Positions 23,338 through 31,903 of a stretch of 64,000 nucleotides of DNA are shown here, one piece after another; the first letter of the stretch is position 1; every line of letters starts with the position of its first letter. Position numbers and translations under genes: made by a program. Source of the DNA: Desulforamulus aeronauticus DSM 10349 (GTDB lineage Bacteria; Bacillota; Desulfotomaculia; Desulfotomaculales; Desulfotomaculaceae); NCBI RefSeq assembly GCF_900142375.1, contig NZ_FRAR01000004.1:124001-188000 (forward strand), in the 5' to 3' direction. Below the pieces are notes generated by a model. The model saw nothing but the letters and a program-made list of their open reading frames with translations. It ran no database searches and had not been told where the DNA came from.

Positions 23338-25185
23338 TTACGCCAACTTTCTACTAAGTCCTTGCAATTCCTGTACCACAAACCCAAGCCCCATCTGCTC
23401 CAGTTTCTCTCGGGTGGGTAGACCGTTTTTATTCCAGCCACGCAGGTTGTAATAGTCATCCAGCAGGTATTCCAGAGCTTCTTTGGTAAGGGTATCTCCG
23501 GCATTGGGGCCACTGGTCACTGCTTCTTCATAGAAACGGGCCGGTGGATAGTCGTACTTTCTACCGTAATCCTCAATTTCTCTCCAGGCAAAGGCCCGGG
23601 TAAGGTTCCATACCTTTTCAGATATCTTCATGAGATCGTCCTGGGAATAGTCAAAACCGGTAATATATCGGAAGATCTCTGGATAGTGTTCCAATTCAAA
23701 GCCGATTTCAACCCACTGTAGACGGCAGCAACCAATGAGATCAAAGAATGGACGAATATGCTGCAGTTCCACTACCTTTTGGGCCTTACCTTCCAACACC
23801 TTCCTACCTACGGCCATGTCATGGGTAACGGACCAGGCGCGACTGTGGTGGGCACCCAGATCACAGGTCATATAAGCCAGCATGTTGGACGGAGCGCTGC
23901 GAGATTCGTAACCACTCCACTCCAGGCCTTTGATTTGAATGGCAAAATTCGTTGAGCCACGGCCAAATTGTTCTGCTGCGTATTTAACACCCTCGGCCAG
24001 AACATTACCGATGCCCTGCCGAGTCGTGATTTGTTCTGCCAAGAACTTAAAACTGTCCACATCGCCAAATTTAATTTCACGTCCCACCTGTTCAGTGGTG
24101 ATAATACCCTTTTCAAAACATTCCATCGCAAAACCGATGACATTCCCGGCAGAGATGGTATCTAGACCCATTTCATCACAGAGGTAGTTCATATAACCCA
24201 CCTGCTCAATATCGGTGAATACACAACTACCAGCGATTAGAGCTGTGGTTTCATATTCCGGGCCCTCGGTATAGACATCATATTCCTTAACGTAACAGTA
24301 TTTACCACAGGGGCTGGGGCAACCAAAGCACCCCTTGTCATTAATCACCATTTTCTCTCGCATAATCTTACCATCTAAGGCTTCGTTACCCTCCAGATAG
24401 GAAGATTGGAAGTTTTTAGTGGGAAAAGCACCAATTTTATTAGCCCACACAGGAACACCTGCTGTACCATAATCCTGCCATTCGTCCAGGTTTTCCTTAG
24501 CAAAGCAACCCTTCAACATTTCCTTTCCCTTGGCTACAGCAGTAGTCATATCTGCCAGGGGAATGCTCTTGCTGCCACAAATGGCAATGGCTTTGATATT
24601 CTTACTGCCCATCACGGTACCCATGCCGGTGCGTCCTGCCTGACGGCCAAAATCGTGGGAGATGCAGGCATATTTCACCAATTTTTCACCGGCGGGTCCA
24701 ATGGTGCAAATTTGAAAATCTTCACCCAGTTCATCTTTGAGGGCTTTTTCAGCTTGCATTGCACCCTTACCCCACACATGGGCAGCATCCCGTATTTCAA
24801 CTTTATCGTCTTCAATATAGAGGTAACTGGGTTTTGCAGCAGCACCTTCTAAAATAATAACATCGTAGCCGGCATATTTCATTTCAGCAGCAATGTGACC
24901 ACCCATGCAACTCTCGCCATAAATACCGGTGGCCGGTGATTTAGCCCCGAAGCTTACCTTACCGCCTGCAGGTACCAAAGTGCCAGCCAGAGGGCCGGTG
25001 GACATTACCAATTTATTGTCTGGACCCAGGGGGTCGATGCCGGGTTTTAATTCATCCCACAGAATCTTAGCAATGAAGCCCCGTTGACCAATCCATTCAC
25101 GGGCCATCTCTACCCCCAAGGGTTGAACTTTCACTTCTCCAGTAGAAAGATTAAGGCGCAAAACGTTCCCACCATAGCCATTCAT
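23338..25185 (-). CDS. Tungsten-containing aldehyde:ferredoxin oxidoreductase
   Basis: AOR oxidises aldehydes to acids with ferredoxin, or reduces acids in reverse, using a bis-pterin tungsten cofactor and one [4Fe-4S] cluster. From the ATG at 25185 (GGAGG upstream) it has 615 residues, the usual size. Family landmarks include NLSTGEVKVQPL near the start, MSTGPLAGTLVPAGGKVSFG, GRTGMGTVMGSKNIKAIAIC, the cluster cysteines CFGCPSPC, the TEGPEYET segment and a C-terminal DLIGCCRLQW supplying the last cysteine. A four-cluster ferredoxin precedes it by one base and a MoaD-like protein follows. The aldehyde is probably amino-acid derived. Confidence 0.95.
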   Translation of the reverse strand: MNGYGGNVLRLNLSTGEVKVQPLGVEMAREWIGQRGFIAKILWDELKPGIDPLGPDNKLVMSTGPLAGTLVPAGGKVSFGAKSPATGIYGESCMGGHIAAEMKYAGYDVIILEGAAAKPSYLYIEDDKVEIRDAAHVWGKGAMQAEKALKDELGEDFQICTIGPAGEKLVKYACISHDFGRQAGRTGMGTVMGSKNIKAIAICGSKSIPLADMTTAVAKGKEMLKGCFAKENLDEWQDYGTAGVPVWANKIGAFPTKNFQSSYLEGNEALDGKIMREKMVINDKGCFGCPSPCGKYCYVKEYDVYTEGPEYETTALIAGSCVFTDIEQVGYMNYLCDEMGLDTISAGNVIGFAMECFEKGIITTEQVGREIKFGDVDSFKFLAEQITTRQGIGNVLAEGVKYAAEQFGRGSTNFAIQIKGLEWSGYESRSAPSNMLAYMTCDLGAHHSRAWSVTHDMAVGRKVLEGKAQKVVELQHIRPFFDLIGCCRLQWVEIGFELEHYPEIFRYITGFDYSQDDLMKISEKVWNLTRAFAWREIEDYGRKYDYPPARFYEEAVTSGPNAGDTLTKEALEYLLDDYYNLRGWNKNGLPTREKLEQMGLGFVVQELQGLSRKLA

Positions 25186-25186
25186 G

Positions 25187-25585
25187 CTACTGCACCTCCT
25201 TGCTGTCTGCATCGTATAAGGCACCTCGCTGACAAAGTTCCACACATTGGCCGCAGGCTACACACTTAATAGGTGCCTGTTCCGCACGGTGACGAAACAT
25301 AGCTTGCGAGGGACAGGCTTCCATGCATTCACCACAACCCGTGCATTTTTTTTTATCGATGTGATAAACACCGGCTATCTCATAAATTGCTGCAAATTGA
25401 CAGGTGGCAGCACAAACCCCACACTGGTCGCAAATTTTAATCTCGTAGTGTCCAGGAGCGGGAAAGTGACCAATGATTTTCAAAGCCGCCTTTTTGGGGT
25501 TGTTCTCCGCAAAGTTGTGCAAGCCGCAAATGACCTGACAGGTGCGACAGCCTGAACAACGGGCTTCGTTTAATGCTATTCTCAA
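25187..25585 (-). CDS. Four-cluster ferredoxin subunit of AOR
   Basis: This 132-residue protein has four CxxCxxCxxxC-type motifs: CSGCRTCQVICG, CDQCGVCAATCQ, CTGCGECMEACP and CVACGQCVELCQ. That matches the small AorA/YdhX-like electron-transfer subunit found with AOR in bacteria. The frame opens with TTG at 25585, preceded by GGAG. It ends immediately before the AOR start, so the two are translated together. A FAD/NADH subunit as in Aromatoleum AorABC is not adjacent, so electrons likely go to free ferredoxin. Confidence 0.9.
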   Translation of the reverse strand: MRIALNEARCSGCRTCQVICGLHNFAENNPKKAALKIIGHFPAPGHYEIKICDQCGVCAATCQFAAIYEIAGVYHIDKKKCTGCGECMEACPSQAMFRHRAEQAPIKCVACGQCVELCQRGALYDADSKEVQ

Positions 25586-25681
25586 GTATTTTCACACTCC
25601 TGTTGTCTATTCTATTTGATGTTCGCTAACTTATTGCAAAGGGTTAGTTTGGGGATGGTGTTATTTTCTGATTAACCTTTA

Positions 25682-26830
25682 CTACACTACCGAAGGCTCC
25701 ACAAACAATTCTCCCCGGGCAAAGCGGCTAAAGTCGAACATGCTGATGGGCAGGCTGGTTTCCTCACCTAAAATGTGTTCCGCCATCAGTTTGCCGGTCA
25801 TCGGTGCAATCATAAAGCCATGTCCGGAGAAGCCCGCAGCTAGATGAACTCCTTCAAAACCGGGAACACTGCCTAAAATCTGCTGACGGTCCGGAGTAAG
25901 GTCGTAAAGACCGGCCCACTGACGCACTACCCGAAGATTAGCCAGTGGTGGCAGCAAGAAGGTAGCCTTGGCAGCCATCTCGTGCAGGAACTGCCAGCTG
26001 CCGTTAAAATTATATTCCTTTGGTTCGTTGGGGTCACCCAGTCCCATGACAAAGCTGCCGTGAGGTACCTGCTGACAGTACAGCCCATGGTAGAAACTCA
26101 TAACCATGGGACCCTGCATCATCTCTACCGGCTCGGTAACTAAGATTTGGTGACGCTCAGGTGTAATGGGTAAATCGATGTCGATGGTGGCGGCTAAATC
26201 CCGGGAATAGGAGCCGGCACAAAGTACTACCACGGGAGTTTCGATGACACCTTTGTCAGTTTCCACCCCGGTAATCCTACCATCCTGGGCCAGCAATTGC
26301 TTGACCTCGGTGTACGTCATAATTTCTACACCCAGACGCTCTGCCGCCTTGGCGTAGGCATCGGTGGTTTTAAAGGGGTTACAATGGCCATCTTTGCCAC
26401 AGAAGGTTGCTCCCAGTAAACCCTGGGTGTTTAAATGAGGTACGATCTCTTTGGACTCTTCCGGGGTAACCCAGCGGGAAGGAATCCCCAGCTTGTGCTG
26501 TACTCCCAGGTTCTTGTGAAATTGTTCTACCATCTTCTCGGTATAGGCCAATAGCAGGTAGCCCCCCTGCTTAAATTCGATACTGTCCTGATAACCCAGT
26601 TCTTCCTCCAGGTTTTCAAACATTTCGATACTGTTTTTGGCCAGCAGACAGTTAGTCTCGGTACCAAACTGCATACGCACACCGGCACCGCAGCGTCCGG
26701 TGGCACCGCTGGTGAGGTATTTCTTTTCAATAAGAACAATGTTTTTAGCACCTTTTTTAGCTAGGTTATAGGCAATGGAGCAACCAATGACACCACCGCC
26801 AATAATTACATAATCTGCTGTTTTATTCAT
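25682..26830 (-). CDS. FAD-dependent amine/imino-acid dehydrogenase catalytic (beta) subunit, DadA/SoxB-like
   Basis: This 382-residue DAO-family flavoprotein has the FAD motif YVIIGGGVIGCSIAYNLAKK, SGATGRCGAGVRMQFGTETN near the flavin, and the C-terminal GVHLAAGFSGHGFMIAPMTG typical of sarcosine oxidase beta, HcnC, LhpB and PDH beta subunits. It would oxidise the C-N bond of an amino or imino acid. It overlaps the upstream [2Fe-2S] gene by 8 bp and is last in a five-gene operon. No signal peptide is seen. D-hydroxyproline, proline or another secondary amine are candidate substrates. Confidence 0.88.
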   Translation of the reverse strand: MNKTADYVIIGGGVIGCSIAYNLAKKGAKNIVLIEKKYLTSGATGRCGAGVRMQFGTETNCLLAKNSIEMFENLEEELGYQDSIEFKQGGYLLLAYTEKMVEQFHKNLGVQHKLGIPSRWVTPEESKEIVPHLNTQGLLGATFCGKDGHCNPFKTTDAYAKAAERLGVEIMTYTEVKQLLAQDGRITGVETDKGVIETPVVVLCAGSYSRDLAATIDIDLPITPERHQILVTEPVEMMQGPMVMSFYHGLYCQQVPHGSFVMGLGDPNEPKEYNFNGSWQFLHEMAAKATFLLPPLANLRVVRQWAGLYDLTPDRQQILGSVPGFEGVHLAAGFSGHGFMIAPMTGKLMAEHILGEETSLPISMFDFSRFARGELFVEPSVV

Positions 26831-27113
26831 GGTTGATACCTCCCGCCAGTACTCCCAGTTTCACCGCAGTGGTGGGTTGACGAAATACCGTGAGAGGGAT
26901 ATCCTTGACCGGGCGTCCGGTGGCCCTAGCAATTTCATTGATCAACAAAGGAGTACAGGTACGCCCTTGACAAGGTCCCATACCGACCCGCAGCAACCGT
27001 TTTAGCTGTTCTAAATCGGTAACACCTTGATTGATGTACTCCCTGATTTCATCTAAGGTAATGTCCTCGCAACGGCACAGGATGGTAAGGTTTTTATCTT
27101 TTTCTTGACACAT
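26823..27113 (-). CDS. BFD-type [2Fe-2S] protein (split C-terminal domain of the alpha subunit)
   Basis: This 96-residue protein has the BFD-like [2Fe-2S] pattern CRCEDIT and GMGPCQGRTC. In HcnB, opine oxidase A and several LhpE-like proteins this domain is fused to the C-terminus of the FAD/NAD alpha subunit; here it is a separate gene, as in archaeal PDH complexes. It transfers electrons between the beta and alpha flavoproteins. Start ATG follows GGAGGTG. Confidence 0.88.
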   Translation of the reverse strand: MCQEKDKNLTILCRCEDITLDEIREYINQGVTDLEQLKRLLRVGMGPCQGRTCTPLLINEIARATGRPVKDIPLTVFRQPTTAVKLGVLAGGINHE

Positions 27114-27114
27114 C

Positions 27115-27615
27115 TTACCGCACCTCCTTAACTCTGAAGTGCCGGACTTCCATCATTTGTTCCTTGGGCACTGCCAACCAAACAATGACAGTACGATCCT
27201 GTACCTTGGTGTTTTGCACCTTGATCACCTTAGCTTCTGCCACTGCTTGCCCGCCGCGATTAATGGCCGTAACAATTTCGCCAACCTCCGGTAGGGGCAA
27301 AAACTCGTAGGGGATCTTCACCAGGGCTTCGTTATCAGAGTAGGTGGCATCCACCACAAAGATAGCTAAGCCAGGACAACGACTCATGCAAGAACCACAG
27401 CCATTGCATTTATCAAAATTGATTTGTGGACGTTCATTAATATCATTAAATTCTTGGATAGCTCCCTGTTTACAACTGTGGTAGCAGGGATCGCATGGTA
27501 TATTTTGAAAGCACTCGGCAATGGCTACGGGACCTTTGGTCAAACGTTCCGCGGGTGGCAGTACCGAGGTTACCTCTTCTGCGGTAGGGATTCCGTTTTG
27601 TGACAGCATAAACAT
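27115..27615 (-). CDS. 4Fe-4S protein of the amine dehydrogenase complex (PDH delta-like)
   Basis: This 166-residue protein has a partly modified first motif, CFQNIPCDPCYHSCKQGA, and a regular second motif, CNGCGSCMSRCPG, in its first 100 residues, then a C-terminal region rich in beta strands. It lies between the alpha subunit and the BFD protein, with 1 bp to the latter. A comparable 4Fe-4S subunit is found with proline dehydrogenase complexes of Thermococcales but not in HcnABC. It likely provides the outlet to ferredoxin or a quinone-independent acceptor. Confidence 0.82.
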   Translation of the reverse strand: MFMLSQNGIPTAEEVTSVLPPAERLTKGPVAIAECFQNIPCDPCYHSCKQGAIQEFNDINERPQINFDKCNGCGSCMSRCPGLAIFVVDATYSDNEALVKIPYEFLPLPEVGEIVTAINRGGQAVAEAKVIKVQNTKVQDRTVIVWLAVPKEQMMEVRHFRVKEVR

Positions 27616-27624
27616 CTCACTCCT

Positions 27625-28701
27625 TTATAGGCTGCACTGGGCCAGGCCCTTGCGAATTTTTTCTCCCACCGGGCCCGAACGCAGACCAGCCAGTTGATCC
27701 AGAACATTCTGGCGGTCAGCTGTCAAAGTATCACTGGTATAGCCCAGACTGGCGGCAGCATTGATGCCGGCTAGAGCACCCTCCATCATGGCAGCGGAAG
27801 CTTCTTCAATACCGGAAACGTCACCTGCCACGTAAAGGCCCGGTACTGATGTTTCCAATTGCTCATTGCGGAAGGGCACATTACCTCCCAGTTCCGGCAC
27901 AAAGGTCATTTGGCAGCCGGCTTGCCATAACAATTCGGTCAGAGGGGTGAGACCCACCGACAAACAGATGACATCGGCCTCAATCTCCCTTTCGGTACCT
28001 GGGATCGGTTGCCAGTTATCGTCTAACTGAGCAATGACTGCCCCCTTCACTTCACCTTCACCCTCAGCTCGCAGGATGGTGTGTCGGGTATAAATGGGTA
28101 CCCCGGCACGGACTACTTTAGCAGCGTGCACCCAGTAAGCACCGATGCGGGGAGCACCCTCAATAATGGCAGCCACTTCCACTCCGGCCTGGAGCAATTG
28201 ATAACTGACAATCACGCCAATATTGCCAGCCCCAACCATTAACACCCGTTTGCCGGGCTTTACTCCGAATACATTAACCAAGGTTTGTACGGCTCCAGCA
28301 CCGTAGACCCCAGGTAAGTCGTTGTTAGGAAAAAGCAACGTCTTCTCTGCTCCTCCGGTAGCAACAATAAAACGCTCTGGTTTGATCGCCATGATTTTCC
28401 CAGCCTGTTCTACCAGAAGAACTCCGTCCTCATAGTGGCCTAGAGCCGTGGCTTCCGTTAGTACTTCAATTTTTTCATTGGCCATGACCTCATTGGCCAG
28501 CTCCAAAGCAATATCAATACCACGCTCTGATGCCCTTTGTTGTTTGGAACCAAAAAAACGGTGAGTTTGCTTGATTAACTGACCACCTAAGTAATCGTTA
28601 CGGTCGATTAAAATCACCTGGGCTCCCAGTTTGGAAGCATTAAGAGCTGCCGCTAGACCTGCCGGGCCACCCCCAACAATAGCAATCTCTATTTGTCTCA
28701 C
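27625..28701 (-). CDS. NAD(P)/FAD-dependent oxidoreductase, alpha subunit (HcnB/LhpE/PDH alpha-like)
   Basis: This 358-residue protein has an FAD motif (IAIVGGGPAGLAAALNASKL), a second dinucleotide fold (VLMVGAGNIGVIVSYQLLQA) and the closing VPGLYVAGDVSGIEEASAAM. It is about 100 residues shorter than HcnB/OoxA because the C-terminal [2Fe-2S] domain is a separate gene. The GTG at 28701 overlaps the stop of the upstream [2Fe-2S] gene (GTGA). It likely accepts electrons from the beta subunit and passes them to NAD(P) or ferredoxin. Confidence 0.88.
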   Translation of the reverse strand: MRQIEIAIVGGGPAGLAAALNASKLGAQVILIDRNDYLGGQLIKQTHRFFGSKQQRASERGIDIALELANEVMANEKIEVLTEATALGHYEDGVLLVEQAGKIMAIKPERFIVATGGAEKTLLFPNNDLPGVYGAGAVQTLVNVFGVKPGKRVLMVGAGNIGVIVSYQLLQAGVEVAAIIEGAPRIGAYWVHAAKVVRAGVPIYTRHTILRAEGEGEVKGAVIAQLDDNWQPIPGTEREIEADVICLSVGLTPLTELLWQAGCQMTFVPELGGNVPFRNEQLETSVPGLYVAGDVSGIEEASAAMMEGALAGINAAASLGYTSDTLTADRQNVLDQLAGLRSGPVGEKIRKGLAQCSL

Positions 28702-29003
28702 TTCAACTCACCCTTCCCCTTCTGGGTTTCCACGTTCATTCCCTCACGTAGTCGTTCCACGCACACCCTTACGTTAGGTTCGCCGTTCACTACCATTAAA
28801 CAGGACGAACAGTTACCTATATTACAAAATAGCCCTCTGGGGCGGTGTAAGTGGCCACTCTCACGCATCGTACGAATACCTGCTGCGTGTAACGCAGCGG
28901 CAATGGTTTCCCCTTCATGACCTTCCAATTCCCTACCGTCAAAGGTAAACTTCACAATTTTTCCAGTCTTGAATTCTAGTATTGGGTGTTTTTTTATGCG
29001 CAT
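28698..29003 (-). CDS. [2Fe-2S] plant-type ferredoxin-like subunit (HcnA/LhpF-like)
   Basis: This 101-residue protein has the pattern C-N-I-G-N-C-SS-C followed by a distal Cys (RVCVERL), as in HcnA, LhpF and sarcosine oxidase alpha N-terminal domains. It starts with ATG after GGGAGG and is first in the five-gene dehydrogenase operon, immediately downstream of the sigma-54 promoter at 29032-29047. Confidence 0.88.
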   Translation of the reverse strand: MRIKKHPILEFKTGKIVKFTFDGRELEGHEGETIAAALHAAGIRTMRESGHLHRPRGLFCNIGNCSSCLMVVNGEPNVRVCVERLREGMNVETQKGKGELK

Positions 29004-29031
29004 GGACGATACCTCCCTTACTTAAAAATAA

Positions 29032-29047
29032 AGCAATTTTTATGCCA
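29032..29047 (-). promoter_or_regulatory. Sigma-54 promoter of the amine dehydrogenase operon
   Basis: On the minus strand TGGCATAAAAATTGCT fits the -24/-12 consensus TGGCAC-N5-TTGCW with one mismatch, and the GG-GC spacing is exact. It sits 29 bp before the first gene and just downstream of a sigma-54 activator gene, so enhancer-dependent control is very likely. Confidence 0.8.
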
Positions 29048-29156
29048 AATCGACTAATAGTCTCCCACCAAGGGACGTCACAGTTGGTAGCAATAGCTAA
29101 AAACCTCGCTGTTAACGTGTTTTGAGAAAAGTAATAATTGCAAGAATATTGTATAC

Positions 29157-29194
29157 ATAAAAGAAGACACGTACATGTACGCATCTTCTTTTAT
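29157..29194 (-). terminator. Terminator after the first sigma-54 activator gene
   Basis: ATAAAAGAAGA pairs with TCTTCTTTTAT; an inner GTAC-AT-GTAC palindrome fills the loop. It separates the activator gene from the dehydrogenase operon. Confidence 0.65.
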
Positions 29195-29205
29195 AGGCAT
29201 ATTAT

Positions 29206-29226
29206 TTTTGTCTAACTAATTGCACA
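29206..29226. promoter_or_regulatory. Candidate enhancer (activator-binding) site, copy 1
   Basis: The plus strand reads TTTTGTCTAACTAATTG then CACA, partly palindromic. A near copy (TTTTGTGCAACTAATTG then ACAT) is at 37712-37732, upstream of the second activator gene. It is about 165 bp upstream of the sigma-54 promoter, a usual distance. A second inverted repeat ACATTGTC/GACAGTGT lies at 29226-29251. Confidence 0.4.
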
Positions 29227-29292
29227 CATTGTCGGTTTTTCTGACAGTGTTGTTTGTACAGATATAGATTCAATAAAAAGGTTTAGCTAAAG

Positions 29293-31023
29293 CTACATGA
29301 TGCCTAACTGGTGCATCTTATAGTAAAGGGTACTCCTGGGAATGCCCAGCATCCGTGCAGCCTCTGAACGGTTGCCATTAACCTGTTTTAGAGTACGAAT
29401 AATTAATTCTCGCTCGGTTTGTTCAGTAACCGAAGCCAGACCCACGGCGGTATTTATCTGATCCTGACGTGAACTTAACTTTAAGGTGTCTGGAATGGAG
29501 CTTTCCAGCACAGTATCGTCTTCTGTTAAAATGACCATTCTTTCGATGATATTCTTTAATTGCCGGATATTTCCGGGCCAAGAGTAGGCCAGGAAGGTAG
29601 CCATAACCCCCGGTTCCAACTTGCTAATCTGTTTGTGATAGAGTTGGCTGAATTCCTGCAAAAATAGATATACCAATTCTGGAAGATCTTCTCGTCTTTC
29701 CCGTAAGGGTGGTATTTCTAGGGAAACTACATTTAAACGATAATATAAATCCTCACGGAAAGTAGCGTTAGCCATCATCTCTTCTAAGGAGCGGTTGGTG
29801 GCAGCAATAATTCTCACATCCACCTTGAGGGGGGTGGAGCCACCCACCCGGAAAAAGATACCGTCCTGCAGTACCCTCAGGAGTTTCACCTGCATATCCA
29901 AGGGCAATTCGCCAATTTCATCCAAGAACAGGGTACCACCATCAGCCATTTCAAAAATACCTGCTTTACCTTTTCTGTCTGCTCCTGTAAAGGCTCCGCT
30001 TTCATAGCCAAACATTTCACTTTCAAAAAGGCTGGGAGGGATGGCAGCACAATTGATCACACAAAACTTTTTCGCTACCCTGGAACTGGCATCGTGGATG
30101 GCTTTGGCAAACAGTTCCTTGCCGGTACCGCTTTCTCCTCTCAGGAGTACCACAGCGTTGGTAACAGCAGCTTTTCTCGCCATATTGATTAATTCGACCA
30201 GGCGTTTATTATGACCTTTGATGGTTGCAAAGGGATTCTTGTTACTGCTGGATATCTCATGAATCTCATTTTCCAATCGTTGTACTTGTGCACTGGCCTG
30301 ATTAAGTTTGTGGTTTAATTGTACAATTTCCGTAACATTTTTCTCTGCCGTTACACCGCCGATTACTTTAGGTCCTAGACGCACTGGCGTGGCATTAATT
30401 AAAACATGAGTACCTTCCAGCGGTTGATGAGGTAGCGAACGAATTTCCTGCCAGTCCTTATTCACTTTGGTTACCACCAGATTGGAGAAGAACTTATGAA
30501 CAGGTTGTCCAATAATGTCTTGATCTTTTATACCATAAAGTTCTTCAGCCCTACTATTCCAGGTTACAACAATATCATTACTGTCTACTATGCAAATGGC
30601 CTCATCTACTGTTTCAACCACTGCATTAATACGGGCTTCGGTTTCACAAAGCTTTAAGGCTAGATTGTGGAATACTTGGTCATAAGACAATACCCCCAGG
30701 ACTTTTCCCCTTGCATTACGACAAACCAAGGCATGATACCGCAATTCTGGTAGGAAAGCTAAAATCTCCCTATCCAGATCATCTTCATCCAAGGAAGAGA
30801 AATCCCTTTTCATAACTTGTTGAACTAAAACATCCGATTCCAGCTTGCGGTTAATTGCATCTTTCCAGAGTAACACACCAACGAGCCTATCCTTCTCCAT
30901 TGCCAGGACCACAGGACGATTGGGGACACCCTTTTCCCTAACCTCGCCAATGGTGGTAACAGGCGTAACATGAAGGAGATCTTTATATAACATATCTTTA
31001 ACTGTCAAGAACCCTTTGTGCAT
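29293..31023 (-). CDS. Sigma-54-dependent transcription activator (CBS-PAS-AAA-Fis)
   Basis: This enhancer-binding protein has a CBS-like pair (about residues 1-125), a PAS domain (about 130-235), a short coiled coil, the AAA+ domain with Walker [15 protein letters not shown] in [13 protein letters not shown] and Walker [12 protein letters not shown], and a Fis-type HTH at the end ([20 protein letters not shown]). I use the ATG at 31023 with GGTGAT upstream; an upstream in-frame ATG at 31053 lies inside a repeat element and is unlikely. It should activate the sigma-54 promoter at 29032-29047. The ligand sensed by PAS/CBS is unknown. Confidence 0.92.
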   Translation of the reverse strand: MHKGFLTVKDMLYKDLLHVTPVTTIGEVREKGVPNRPVVLAMEKDRLVGVLLWKDAINRKLESDVLVQQVMKRDFSSLDEDDLDREILAFLPELRYHALVCRNARGKVLGVLSYDQVFHNLALKLCETEARINAVVETVDEAICIVDSNDIVVTWNSRAEELYGIKDQDIIGQPVHKFFSNLVVTKVNKDWQEIRSLPHQPLEGTHVLINATPVRLGPKVIGGVTAEKNVTEIVQLNHKLNQASAQVQRLENEIHEISSSNKNPFATIKGHNKRLVELINMARKAAVTNAVVLLRGESGTGKELFAKAIHDASSRVAKKFCVINCAAIPPSLFESEMFGYESGAFTGADRKGKAGIFEMADGGTLFLDEIGELPLDMQVKLLRVLQDGIFFRVGGSTPLKVDVRIIAATNRSLEEMMANATFREDLYYRLNVVSLEIPPLRERREDLPELVYLFLQEFSQLYHKQISKLEPGVMATFLAYSWPGNIRQLKNIIERMVILTEDDTVLESSIPDTLKLSSRQDQINTAVGLASVTEQTERELIIRTLKQVNGNRSEAARMLGIPRSTLYYKMHQLGIM

Positions 31024-31048
31024 ATAATCACCAGATCCTACTTTTATT

Positions 31049-31177
31049 GGCATATCGGAAAGTATAAAGCGCAAACTAAGCTTCTGTCGTCTTTAAAGAC
31101 TTGGCGCTCCCTAAGGCATAACCTAAAGGTCATAACCTTATGGTCACAGGCAGGTAAACAAACCAAGTTTTTCTAAT
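31049..31177. repeat. Intergenic repeat element, copy C (livF-activator)
   Basis: It starts GGCATATCGGAAAGTATAAA and ends AACCAAGTTTTTCTAAT, the same ends as 20577-20677. The middle differs and contains AGCGC/GCGCT and two AGGTTATG words (minus strand). It fills most of the spacer between livF and the activator gene. Confidence 0.5.
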
Positions 31178-31192
31178 CTATAGTATACTCCG

Positions 31193-31900
31193 TTATTCTC
31201 CTAAATAGGCTTTTTGTACCTGTGGGTCATTGGCCAAATCTTGTGCCGCACCGCTTAGCACCACTTCCCCGGTTTCCAGAACATAGGCACGGTTGGCAAT
31301 GGATAAAGCCATATGGGCATTTTGCTCTACCAATAAAATGGTGGTACCAGACTGATTAATCTCCTGAATAATGCTAAAAATCTCTTGCACCAGCATGGGA
31401 GCTAAACCCATGGAGGGTTCATCCAATAACAACAGAGTAGGCCTAGACATCAAAGCTCTACCCATAGCCAGCATCTGCTGTTCACCACCAGAGAGGGTAC
31501 CAGATAACTGTCCCTTGCGTTCTTCTAGACGTGGGAAACGTTCAAATACTTTTTTAATGTCCAGTTTGATATTAGCTTTATCGTTTCTGCTATAGGCACC
31601 CATTTCAAGGTTTTCCAGTACAGTCATCCTAGTAAATACCCGGCGTCCTTCGGGTACCTGACTGAGTCCCAGGTTGACGATCTGGTGAGGTGGCAGTTTG
31701 ATAATGTCTTGCCCTTTATAGGAGATGGTTCCTGTATAAGGGCGGATTAATCCCGATATGGTGCGCAGGGTGGTGGTTTTACCGGCACCGTTGGCTCCAA
31801 TTAAGGCCACAATTTCACCTTGATCCACCTGGCAGGAAACTCCCTTTAAAGCCCGTATTGCGCCATACGAAACATGTATATCATTTATTTCAAGCATCAT
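31193..31900 (-). CDS. livF: Branched-chain amino acid type ABC transporter ATP-binding protein
   Basis: This 235-residue ATPase has Walker A GANGAGKTTT, signature LSGGEQQMLAMGRALM, Walker B LLLLDEP and the LivF-type VPEGRRVFTRMTVLENLEMG. It is the last gene of livKHMGF set 1 and pairs with LivG to power uptake. Confidence 0.93.
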   Translation of the reverse strand: MMLEINDIHVSYGAIRALKGVSCQVDQGEIVALIGANGAGKTTTLRTISGLIRPYTGTISYKGQDIIKLPPHQIVNLGLSQVPEGRRVFTRMTVLENLEMGAYSRNDKANIKLDIKKVFERFPRLEERKGQLSGTLSGGEQQMLAMGRALMSRPTLLLLDEPSMGLAPMLVQEIFSIIQEINQSGTTILLVEQNAHMALSIANRAYVLETGEVVLSGAAQDLANDPQVQKAYLGE

Positions 31901-31903
31901 GGC

